Assembly: GCF_050948175.1 (NCBI RefSeq)
Contig: NC_135199.1
Coordinates: 11,226,501-11,290,500 of the forward strand
Source of the DNA: Xylocopa sonorina
Lineage: Eukaryota > Arthropoda > Insecta > Hymenoptera > Apidae
Length of the DNA stretch: 64,000 nt
Reading direction: 5' to 3'
Shown here: piece after piece, positions 24,926 through 36,318 of the stretch
Numbering within the stretch: position 1 is the first letter of the stretch
How the letters are laid out: each line of letters begins with the position of its first letter
The notes under the pieces: model-generated
The model's input: the letters and a program-made list of their open reading frames with translations, nothing else
What the model was told of the DNA's origin: nothing
Database searches by the model: none
Made by a program: the position numbers and the translations under genes

Positions 24926-27900
24926 ATGGAGGGACCAGAAGTAACGTTCTTATTTCAGTTCGGTTTAACTCGTGACACTGTCACAGTTGAAAGCAGTGTG
25001 TTGACTCTTAGGACACTTAAGGAATTTGCCTGTGATTTTATAAACACCAAGTGTCCGGAACATGGTTTGAATCATTTATTCGATCGATTGCTCTTATTCA
25101 AACACGACTATAATTCCACTAACATTTTACAACTTATTACGAACGCAACCGAAGTTGTTGATGAAACATTGGTAGAAATTGTTCTAACTGGTAAGTCTTT
25201 CATTTACATTATTTATCGCAAATATCATAAGAAATAAGAAATAAAGTTACGAAAATGAAAATTTAATTAATTTCAGCACAAGTGCCAAATGAGGAAGTTC
25301 CCATTCGTCCCCATGCTTTGACTGTTCATTCATATAAAGTTCCAACATTTTGTGATTTCTGTGGGGAAATGTTATTTGGTCTTGTTCGACAAGGTCTGAA
25401 ATGTGAAGGTAAAAATAATATATTATTGAAGAAGATAGCAAATGAAAATCTGTGTACATGTTTTTGACAAATGAGATATTATTGCTATCTTGATGATTTA
25501 GGGTGGGTGTAATAATATTATTACATTATAGGTTGTGGGATGAATTATCATAAAAGATGTGTTATAAAAGTACCTAATAATTGCTCACATGATGCCAGTC
25601 AAAGACGGCGTAGTTCTGCAATGTTAAATGTACCGAGATCTCCGAGTCAAGGATCCACTAGTAGTTTGACCAGCATTAGTGATGATAATCATAGTACAAA
25701 TAATACACCGAATGCAAGTCAAAATAATAGTACTTTGGTAAAATTGCATCCAATTTATAACTTTTCATTTATGTACTTTTATTGTGCTTTATTGTTATTT
25801 TATTGTGTTTTATTGTTTTGTAAATTTAGACAATACCAAGTATAATGGCACCGAAACAATCTCGCTCTCCTTCATTGGGTGGAAGACCAGTGTGGGTTGA
25901 ACGAGAACTTGCAACACGTATTAAAATTCCACATACATTTGTAGTACACACTTACACTAGGCCAACTGTATGTGGATACTGTAAAAAGTTATTACGAGGT
26001 TTATTTAAACAAGGCCTACAGTGCAAAGATTGTCAATATAATGCACACAAAAAATGTATAGAAAAAATACCTAAAGACTGTACTGGAGAAAATCCACGTG
26101 ACAATATAGGTTCTTTTTATTTGTAATTCATTATTCACTTACTTTTTGTCAATGTTATTTTCATTGAAATACTTGTATAGGTAATGAATATCCTGATAGT
26201 GGTGTGGGTAGTGAACCGGAAGGAAAATGTGACGGTAGGAACGAAGAGGGTGATGTTGATAGTGATGCCGAATCTCCTTCACCTCCTCAACATTCATCCT
26301 TTGCAACAGATGAAACAAAAACATCTGATGAGTACACTGTAAACATAGTTTTGTGATAGAAAATGTCATATATGTAATAAAAATATGATTTGTAGATATT
26401 GTAGCTAATACAAGTTATTAATTTTGTAAAATATTTAAAGAATAGTAATAATATTTAGTTTATATCTTTACAGGATCAAGTTCCAAGCAACGATGATATT
26501 ATTTGTGATGAATTTCAAAAATCTAGGCCATCCAGGTAATTTAGTTGCTATTTATGTAAATAAAGTAACTATTTTTATGATGTCTACGTAAATTTTCGTT
26601 ATATAAGTTGCAGTTCTACACCAAGCAATAATATTCCTTTAATGCGTATAGTGCAAAGTGTTAAACATACAAAGCGGCGTGGTTCGGAAGTTTTGAAAGA
26701 GGGTTGGATGGTACACTTTACAAGTCGCGATTCAATGGTAAACAATTAATATATACGTGTAGAAATTATTATGTTAAAATACAGTAATAAAATTTTATTT
26801 TTTAATTTATAGAGAAGAAAACATTATTGGCGACTTGATACAAAAGCTATAACATTATTTCAAAATGAGAATAGTTCCAAATATTATAAAGAAATTCCAC
26901 TGGTCGAAATACTGTCTATTGAACCTGCTGAAACATTTCGTTTACGTAAGTACTCAAAATTATATTAACTTTAATGTATTGTTCATATGAAAAAACAAAA
27001 AAAACCAATTACATTTTAGATACAATGCATTGTTTTGAACTAAAAACTGCTAACGTGGACTATTATGTTGGGGAAGATCCTTCATACACGGCTAATTGCA
27101 GTCAAGTTCCACCACCAGAAAGTGGTATTGGAGCACATATAGCCAGGTCATGGGAAACTAGTATTAGACAAGCGCTTATGCCCGTAACTACTGTACCAAC
27201 CAGTATGTGCATTTTGTTTCTTTCTGTTATATAAAGATATCACAATAAGATAGAAGCTTTACTATAAGATATCATGATTTCAGGTCAGGAGGAATCTACA
27301 GAACCTGAAGAAAATATCACCGATATATCTCAGTTATATGAGATCTTTCCAGACGAGGTTTTAGGTTCCGGTCAGTTTGGTACAGTTTACGGAGGTGTTC
27401 ATCGTAAAAGTGGTCGAGCAGTTGCCATAAAAGTTATCGATAAGTTACGTTTTCCTACTAAACAAGAAGCCCAACTTAAAAATGAAGTTGCTATTCTGCA
27501 GAATCTTTCGCATAGTGGAGTCGTCAATTTAGAACGGATGTTTGAAACTCCAGAACGGATATTCGTAGTTATGGAAAAATTAAGAGGCGACATGCTAGAA
27601 ATGATACTAAGCTCAGAAGGCGGCCGTCTTAGCGAAAGAGTGACTAAATTTCTCATTACACAGATATTAGTAGCGTTGAAGCATTTACATAGCAAAAACA
27701 TAGTACATTGTGATTTGAAGCCTGAGAATGTGTTGTTGAGCAGTGATAGCGAATTCACGCAGGTGAAATTGTGCGATTTTGGTTTCGCGAAAATTATAGG
27801 AGAGAAAAGCTTCAGAAGAAGTGTTGTTGGTACTCCTGCATATCTAGCACCAGAAGTTTTACGAAACAAGGGTTATAATCGATCTTTGGATATGTGGAGT

Positions 27901-28385
27901 GTTGGTGTAATTATTTATGTCTCTTTAAGCGGTACATTCCCATTCAACGAAGAAGAAGATATTAATGAGCAAATTCAGAATGCTGCTTTTATGTATCCAC
28001 CTATGGCATGGCAAGATATTTCATCCGATGGTAAATTGTTGAAATAAAATAATCTTATCGAGTATATATTAATAATAAACATGACTTTTTTATTGTCTCT
28101 TTTTAGCAATCGATTTGATTAATAATTTGTTACAAGTAAAGCAAAGAAAACGTTATACTGTGGATAAAAGTTTGCAACACGTATGGCTGCAGGTAAGCGT
28201 TTTTTGTTAACATTAAACATTCTCCCATAATTTTACACTGTAAAGTTATTTTATAAATTCTATTTCTCAAGGATTATCAAACATGGTGTGACTTGCGAGA
28301 ATTAGAAGCAAAAGTAGGATATCGTTATTTAACCCATGAAAGTGACGATGCCCGATGGTTAGCATACGGCAACCAGCGTACATGA
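24926..28385 (+). CDS. PKD: Serine/threonine-protein kinase D (PKD)
   Basis: Diacylglycerol-responsive kinase acting at the trans-Golgi and plasma membrane. Twelve exons: 24926-25190, 25277-25408, 25532-25737, 25830-26109, 26181-26338, 26474-26535, 26614-26737, 26813-26945, 27020-27202, 27284-28030, 28107-28192, 28272-28385. The sum is 2490 nt (829 residues). An N-terminal ubiquitin-like region precedes two C1 zinc fingers (C1a about 101-150, CDFCGEMLFG; C1b about 236-285, CGYCKKLLRG), an acidic Ser-rich linker, a PH domain (from about 390) and the kinase domain (about 535-795). The kinase has GSGQFGTVYGG, the Lys in VAIKVIDK, HCDLKPENVLL (HCD in place of HRD is normal for PKD), DFGFAK, and activation-loop sites SFRRSVVGTPAYLAPE with two serines matching those phosphorylated in PKD1. 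A single insect PKD is expected. Confidence 0.96.
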
Positions 28386-31300
28386 CAGAACTCTCCGCCT
28401 ATACTGAACATCGAAACATTGCCAAATAATTTGTCTATACATAAAGGCTGGGCCCGTAGCGCTCGAGCTACGTTACGACGTTTTATTCGTGCCTGACTTG
28501 AATACATTCGTAAAAGGGAGTACAACTATATTCCATTTTAAATATCAGGGAGAAGTTGATGTTGAATAACACTCCGCTACGTATCTTCCAAAACGTTTCA
28601 CGTAGAAGATAAGAACGGTTACTTGACGAGATTTTTATTAGACTGCAACATGTAAGATAATACATTCAACAAAACGACATTATTAGAGGAAAGTGACAGC
28701 AATGTTTTTATGAAAGTTCTTATGGAATTTTAATAATGAACTTGTACGTGTTTACTCAGTATTTTAAGGTAATCAATATAAAAGTTCTTCGTAGACTTAG
28801 TAAATTATGAAAAATATTCCAGAAAAAAAGAGAGTAGATATTATATACTGGTAACATTTTTAACAATTATCATATTATGAGATAAAGAATTGTTTCATAC
28901 CGTTTTATCATTTTAGTATATTGAATATGTGTAACATTTTGCAAATATTATATAAGCGCTACTCTCGTAATACAAACATATTTTCCAGCTTAACGTAGAG
29001 ATATATACAGCATGTTTTATAACTGCACAAAAGCTGCTTAAATTAGAAAATAATCAGATTCAGAGTAATACATATAGCGGTATGTACAAAATTATATACA
29101 TAGAACGTATATATTTCTTTTATAAATCTTTTGACATTATTTGGAATATGGTAGAATTAAGGATACTATTATAAGAAGTTCGTAACAACTAAAATTTTTC
29201 ATAGATTTCAATTAATATGCAAAGTTGTGCTATACATAAAAAAGTTACAGTTCCGTACTTTCTCTTCAAAACTTTTAAGTTTAGAAATTAGAAGTCTCAA
29301 TGTCTATAACTCGTATCAAATATTTAAGAAAATTAGATAAGAGAAGTTGAAAATAAAAACTCGCGAACAAAAAAATATACTAAAAAATTACTAATACTTA
29401 TGGAATGAACGATAAAATCATTGCAAACAATTTCTGTTAATTTTCTCTGAAATTTGTATCATAATAATCTACATATATCATGATAAACTTCGTAAACATT
29501 CTTCTTTATTAATTATAAAAGTGAAGGGAAATTGATAATTAAGTAAGTGCATTCCAAATAACTTGAAATTTATCATACATATTCTGACAAATTTTCTATA
29601 TAACGTTACTAATATAACTACTATTGTGATAAATTTTGTATTAGAGAGTAGTAAAGAACAAGATTTATTGAAACTCGGTAATTAGCATCTAATAGAGATA
29701 ACTGAGTTGTACATCCCAAATGTTTTTGCTATTTTATTTTATTAGTGCACAAAATTGCTTTATATTCTTTATCGTTTCATACACATATGCACATAAAAAC
29801 AAAACACATTCCAAAATTAATCTATACAAAGAGAAAAGTTAGACAGCTTTGTTAAATCATATACTTTATATTTTTAATATGCTTTTTCAAATAATTAAAA
29901 GAACCGAATGAAAAGAATGTACCTTCATTATCAATTTAAAACATTCTTTTGTAGTTGGCATATTAATGCCTTAACAACTGCATAACATTCTATTAGAAAG
30001 TTTATAATTTTTTTGTAGTACTAACACGATACTCTTTTTTAATTACTTTTTGTTTTAATGTTTTTGCAATATTTTTAGCTATTAGTATTGTAGGAGGGAA
30101 AAGTTGTTCTTAGATATCAAAAAATTCGTGTTCAATTAAAATAATATTCTTTGAATTCTAAAATCAAGTACAAGTAAAAATAATATTTTATTTCCAAATC
30201 AAATATTTTACGAAGACTGAATTGATTTTGTATGGCAATATTTGGCATTTGCATGTTACATTTGTTTCTTTTATTATCATTTCAATTTTATGAGAATCTC
30301 TTGCATATAATTTATTTAAAATTTTTAATTACAAAATACTCTTAGTTATTTTTAATTAAATTTGTCATTCTTATATATTTTTTTTATTGATGTAGCATCA
30401 AATGCATTCTTGTTATACATAATATATGGCCTATATTTTTGAAAATTTATTTAAAATAATTATTTTAATTATGCACAACGAAAAAGATGCAAAATGTTTA
30501 TTATTACTACGTTAAATTTTTTTCATTAAAAATACATTTATTGTGGTTACCTTAAGGTAATATATTTGAGTCAATATTATTGGGATAATAAATATAAATA
30601 TAAATAGTAGCGCAACAGCTGTTATAATTTTATAAGAAATATTCCAGGTGAATAGTTTTCAATTGTGTATAAAAAGATTTGTGCAATGTCAATAGATATT
30701 ATTATACCTAGAGCACACTCTGCACATGCTTTGGTATATTGGTAATAATTTGATACATGATAATATGTATTTGTAATGTTTTTATATTTTGTTTGTGTAT
30801 TTGTTATTACGATATAAATCGTTTGTTTGTACATATTAATATCTATATCTTAAAACTTTTATATTACTTAAAGAATATTTTATATAAATACTTTCTACTT
30901 TTCTTTTTTATAAAAGCTTTAAATTTTATAAGAACTAACAATGTGTATTCTGTTAAAAGTAAGTTTGTAATATTATTTACATTTACGTAATTAACAAACA
31001 AAAAAGTACTTAAAAGACAGTAATAAATTACAATAGCTAGATTCTAAGTAAAACTAACAAATTTTCATACAAATTATTGAAATGTTAAATCATTATTGTA
31101 CCTATCATGATATGATATGAATAAATAAATTATTATAATGCTAACTGACTTTATAATATTTTACACATTCTCCTAAGATGATTTTTTTTTTATAAAAATT
31201 GTGTAACGAATATCTTTTGTATAAAAAATTTATATGTAAGAACACCAACATGAATTGATGTCATTATGTCGTAGACCTAATTTTTCTTCTTATTAAATCT

Positions 31301-31487
31301 AACAGAACTCTTGCTTGAAATAATAACTTCCTGATTCCTATCATACGGTGTGAGCAAGTACACCTTCAGTTGGTCTTTGTATAACTAAGGAACACAAGTA
31401 TGCACAATAAATGAATTATCGTTTTATATTATTATTGAGTAATATTATTGCACACACATACATGTTTATGTAATTAAATTCCTTAAA
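28386..31487. other. Long AT-rich intergenic region
   Basis: About 3.1 kb of very AT-rich sequence. The first part should be the PKD 3' UTR, and the last few hundred bases the promoter and 5' UTR of the next gene. Small open frames occur but have low-complexity Ile/Tyr/Phe-rich translations expected from AT-rich DNA. I see no repeat or RNA gene here. Confidence 0.5.
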
Positions 31488-32680
31488 ATGTTGGTAACTA
31501 GTGTCTTATTAGTATTTAAGATATTTTTATTGAATAGTATCTTAGCAGAATGGATAGATATGCCTCAATTTTCGGATGAGAAAAAAGTATACAGGTATGT
31601 ATAAAGTAATTCTGTCAAGTAACATTAAAATTTGCAATACAATACTTTATTTGAAATTCTATGATTTCTATTTGTAGAATGCCTACAGTGAAACAAGATC
31701 AATTTTACAAATTTGCTCCCAAGTACGTCGAAAATCAGTTCCCTTATGTACATCAGAATGTTACTTATAAAAGTATAAAATCAGTACAAACAGCAGCTAA
31801 TGAAAGTGAAGAATATAATCCCTATACATTGACAAAATTACCTAATATGGAAAATGTGTTTGAGACTGATACAGAAGAATATGAGGAAACAACAGAACCT
31901 TTAATGGTCGAGGTATTTAAATTGTTATATCCGAATAGTCAGAGTATTATTTTTAATATTACAATTTCTTATTTCAGGAAGAAGCAGATAAAGATAAATA
32001 TTATAATGAATCTTTTACTTCATATGATACAGAACTTTTGAACTATCTTCCAGTGGATCTACTTAAAAATGTTCACCACATTTTAAAATCACAGCCTACA
32101 TCTAGTGAAGGAAAAATACAATTTTTAAAGACATTTGAGAATACATTAATTACTGAAATAGGTAACAAATTAATGTTATAGTAAATAATAAAACTCATAA
32201 TAGCACATTAATCAAACACAAAAAAATTGATCAATTTGTACATTGTGTGAATGTAGCAATCAAATATCTACTTGTAATATTTCCAGAAACTCGACTTGCA
32301 AAAAGTATAATGATTAACCGTGAAAAAAGGGGTACCGAACATTATGATCATGGCTCCGATCATGAACATGCTACAGGATTTCCCTCCCTAGAAGGGGCAC
32401 TTATGGCTATTTCATTTCTTACGTTCGCCGTATATCTTGTGAAATTAGTCATGGTAATAAATGAATTATTTGTAATATGCCTTATCACAAATAATAATTA
32501 ATACATACATTTCTATAATATAATTTTCCTCAGCTTTTATTTAGAAATATCAACAACTCCGCCTCGAGTACTACTGGCGCTACTTTACTTCTTGGTAGAA
32601 GAAAAAAATCTATAAATGAATTCGATGATGAAATAGCAATGATTCTTGGAGGTCTACATAGTTTTTCATCCAAATTTTAA
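31488..32680 (+). CDS. Unrecognised secreted/type I single-pass membrane protein
   Basis: I do not recognise a named family. Five exons (31488-31594, 31678-31912, 31978-32161, 32287-32453, 32534-32680) sum to 840 nt, 279 residues. The protein opens with a hydrophobic signal peptide (cleavage likely after SILA, residue 20). A polar ectodomain of about 190 residues follows, with an acidic Thr/Glu patch near 105. A dibasic R-E-K-R (187-190) fits the furin consensus RXKR, followed by a His/Asp-rich DHGSDHEH segment, one hydrophobic helix (about 213-236, GALMAISFLTFAVYLVKLVM) and a cytoplasmic tail of about 43 residues containing GRRKK. All exon junctions are in phase, so the gene looks functional. 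It converges with GNPAT, with about 160 bp between stop codons. Confidence 0.8.
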
Positions 32681-32838
32681 TGTAACAAAGAAGAAAAATT
32701 ATATTTCAGTATTAAATTAAGACTTGTATAATACTAATTACATATATTAAATTTGTTTCACAGCCAAATTAGTTTTTTCCAGCTAATTCAATCTATTTTA
32801 ATATATACCGCTTCAACTTTATTTTACATACCATGTTT

Positions 32839-35349
32839 TTATAATTTAGCGATTGCAATCGGCGATGACGTAGGTAGTAATACCGCGTTAATGTATAAAC
32901 CTAATGGTCGTTTTAATGAGAGATCTTGCAACTGTGCAAGAATTAGTGCTAATTTAGTTTTGTCAAGACTTTGTTTGTCGTATGACAGAATACCTTGCGC
33001 TATAAGATTAGATACTGTTGTATTAATTAAATCGAGTGACAAAGAATAAGGATGTTGACCCCATTCGCGTTTTTCGAGGAACGCTTCTTCTATTAGTTTC
33101 TGTACTTCAATTAAAACTGCTTTCGTCGTAATATTATTCGATTTTGTTTCATCCCACTGCAATTGGAAAACGAACATGTATTTATATAGACGTAAATTTA
33201 AGAAAATATAATGAACAAAAAAACACAGAGAAAACATTTTGTTTTACCTCAAATAAAACACGACATGTAACGTATACTGTGTCTATAAATGGAAGTATAA
33301 CGTTATACAAAAGAGAAAATATTTTATCATTTTTCTTTTGGGCGTACATATCAGTCTGAATATCTATACAGTTTTGTATTGATAATAAATCCAATACTTC
33401 TTTCCATTCTGATTTTATCACAGATTCATCTTCTATTAAAGGCATTGCAAATTCTGTGCTTAATAGTGTTCTTAATAACGTGTATCGTTTAAATGCAATT
33501 CCTAATGAAATAGCATAAAAGTGTCTGTTTAGTTTTGAAATATGTACTATACTATGTATACAAAACTGTAGTATTACCAAGCTCAATTTTTTCCATTCCT
33601 ATTGCTACAACAACAATAGCTGATTTTATTAAAAATGACAAAGTTGGATTTAAATAAATTGAAATATTTATAACGGGTACAGCTATTTTCATAGTTTCTT
33701 CCGACAATGTATGTCCTTTGACTCCAACATTGCTCTTCAGCCTTGCTCTCATATGTCTCTCTTTAAGTTTCAAAGTTTTTGATTTATCAAATGCAAGTAA
33801 TTCTTCATGAGGCTTTAAAGTATTTAAAATTTCTTGTTCTACAGTATTTGCACTCTGATCATTTGTATTAATCGACCTATAAAAAACATCATTATTATTT
33901 ATAATGCATGTAATGTTAAAATATCATTATTACTTTTTTTAACTTACTTTTCTACATGTACATTTGCATCAAATGCTTGTAAAAGATTCTTACACCACAA
34001 ATAATCTTTAATTAAGGTATCTAATGTATATGGACTGTCTGGATGTGTCTGGCTTCTTTCATTGAATAATAAAGAGATCAAATTAAAAGGCATAAGAACC
34101 GTATTTCTCTTATGTGAGTCTATTATTCTATAAGCCAATTTTTCAGTAACAGATGTTGGTAATTTCGTGTCAGGTGACAATACTTTAGCTTTACGGTGTT
34201 CCATAGTTAAAAACTGACATGCAGGAATAGGTTCACAAAATTTAAGAACGATACGACCATAGGCATATGGTTTTCGCAAAATAGATAAAGATTGAAAAAG
34301 ACCAGCAGTAGATTCCTTTGGTTTTGGTATTCCTAATAACTCATATGCAAATAACAGTTCTTCTGGTGGTCGCTCATAGTTAATACTGATTGGTATGAAA
34401 TGTATATCAGGAACGCTGCCCTCTAATAAACTTTCCAAAATTATTGACAGAAGACCTTAAAATAAAACTACATTTGTACTATACATACTATCATTAAAAA
34501 TAATTATATAACTTAGCAGATAAATGGAAGAAACTTGAATGTTCAACAGTTAAATTTATCAATTTTCATGTACCAAATTTTGGTGCTACGCTCTTCAAAC
34601 TTCTGCTACGAGTGCCTTCAATAAAAAATTCAATCGCTCTATCGCTATGCTTCACTAGAGTCATTACATAAGAGCTGAATATTCTTTTATACAATACATC
34701 ATTAGAAAAGCTGCGCCTCATATAAAACGCTCCTGTTTTTCTCAGTGCTTCCCCTATTATGCACATTTGATAAAAGTCCATTCCACTTGCGATATTTGGA
34801 AGAGCCATGTCATAGGAAAACAAAATGTATGATAACAATATGAAATCTAAATAGCTTCTGTGTGAAGGTGCATAAACGTATTGTACTTGAGAGATTTGCA
34901 TTTCCTTCTTCATTTTAAATATTGCATTCTCATTGATGTAAATGCTCACAAAAATTCTCTTCAGAACTTTTGTAATGATTAGACCTAAAATTCGGATATT
35001 ACTTCTAGCTTGAATAAAAATACAAACATTAATCAAACGGTTTCATTTCAACTTTACCTAACCAACGAACAGTGGTCAGATTTGCTTTGCTGGCCATTTC
35101 ATTTAGTATTATGCGAGCTCTCTTGACAACTGTTTCAACGCTTATTTGTTCCACCGCAGCCAAAGATGTGATTGCAAGTTTAACTTTCTCATCGTTCAAC
35201 ACTGTCTGGATCATCTTCTCTCTGGAATAGTTGGACTCTGGTGGAAGTTTATGCGGTGATAATGGATTCATTGACCGAGAAAGCCACAAAATATCACAAT
35301 CTTTTCGCCTGGCACATAATAAATCCACAAATTCCGAACAGTTTTCCAT
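32839..35349 (-). CDS. GNPAT: Dihydroxyacetone-phosphate acyltransferase (GNPAT)
   Basis: Peroxisomal enzyme that acylates dihydroxyacetone phosphate, the first step of ether-lipid synthesis. Six exons on the minus strand: 35349-35058, 34984-34574, 34455-33948, 33876-33578, 33501-33248, 33156-32839. The sum is 2082 nt (693 residues), close to human GNPAT. The acyltransferase block has motif I HRSYLDF (about 138-144), the FIEGTRSRS motif that binds the acceptor phosphate (about 217), and the PISINYERPPEE segment of motif IV. The C terminus is AKL, the same type-1 peroxisomal targeting tripeptide as in the human enzyme, so peroxisomal import is expected. The start codon region faces the Su(var)3-9/eIF2gamma locus. 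Confidence 0.95.
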
Positions 35350-36318
35350 TTTGAATGTAAAATATGAATAAAAATTTTGTCTCCCTTTAGACCTGTCGGT
35401 TACACAATTACTACACCGACTGTTAACATAACAACATTCAACTAAAGTTCAATGATGCATTTCTAAGCTAAACAATCACTTAAATTTCCCACCATGTGCA
35501 CTTTGCACCAAGTAAAGTATACATAAATGTTTAAAAAAATCGAAGCCGGCATTTGCGAAAGTTTCCACGTTCGGACACATTACATACCACAATGGTATGC
35601 GCGAGAGCTCACACGAATTAATCACCACCACACATAACCGTGGCACTGGTGTTTGCTACACGTGGCGCCATCTCTGCAGAAAGTGCTCAAACTGCTCGCA
35701 CATCGTTATCGACAGCGAAGTGAACTACCGTGCTGGTGGCGCCATCTCTGTGAAAAGTACGGAACACGGTCGAGGTTCTGTTTCAGCGATTCTTCGACAG
35801 ATGGCGCCACTAGCGCAGCAGTTCACTTCGCTGTCGATAATGCTGTGCGAGTAGTTTGAGCGCTTTCCACAGAGATGGCGCCAGTAAGAAAAATGATCAG
35901 TGGGGATGGTAATACAGGTAGTTCTCTTATCCAGATGATAAAATATTTATTTCTTTTTAGTTTTTCTAAACAAAGAGGGAAAATCGTACACTGCTACTTC
36001 TTTAAACTATACAACGAAAATAATGAATGATAAAAATGAATAAATTACACGGAGAGGTATACTTCAGCCAGTTAAAGGTACTTCTATATATTGTCATTGG
36101 TTTTCATTGGTCAGTTGGCTAGACGGTTTCGTGTTAACGACACAATAGCGTAAGAATCACTGATTCAAAATATCTCCACTTGGCGCTGTAGACCCGGCCA
36201 CTTTTTCAGGTTCTTCCCTGAACAAGAGTCGTCTCTACTCTTGATTATAAATGATCTGTTTCTTTTTTTGAAGTAATCCTCGCGTGGTTTACGTGTTGTA
36301 AAAGTTGATTTAGTGATT
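35350..36318. promoter_or_regulatory. Divergent promoter region GNPAT / Su(var)3-9-eIF2gamma
   Basis: About 970 bp between divergent start codons. The centre is occupied by an inverted repeat with four GGCGCC-containing motifs, listed separately. A further GGCGCTG element lies near 36182 close to the plus-strand promoter. GC content is well above the surrounding DNA. The open frames across the repeat are by-products of its composition. Confidence 0.55.
35662..35884. repeat. Inverted repeat with four CTCF-like motifs
   Basis: The left arm 35662-35750 and the right arm 35797-35884, read in reverse complement, align over about 88 bases without gaps at roughly 85-90 percent identity, separated by about 46 bases. 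Both arms share GAAGTGAAC and TATCGACAGCG. Each arm is bounded by TGGCGCCATCT, giving four copies at about 35663, 35737, 35799 and 35873. In the other orientation, AGATGGCGCC fits the CTCF core AGRKGGCRSY. It could be an inverted duplication of a regulatory segment or a degenerate MITE. Confidence 0.75.

Noticed and set aside
30622..30990. Frames on both strands in the AT-rich gap after PKD
   Set aside because: Translations are dominated by Ile, Tyr, Phe and Asn, as expected by chance in this composition.
34436..34460. Apparent one-base frameshift in GNPAT at an A run
   Set aside because: It came from my own miscounting. With the correct base count the exon ends at 34455, all phases agree and the total is divisible by three.
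35597..35859. Two overlapping plus-strand open frames across the inverted repeat
   Set aside because: They exist because the repeat is GC-rich and stop-poor. The translations are Cys/Ser/Arg-rich, are not protein-like and share no domain.
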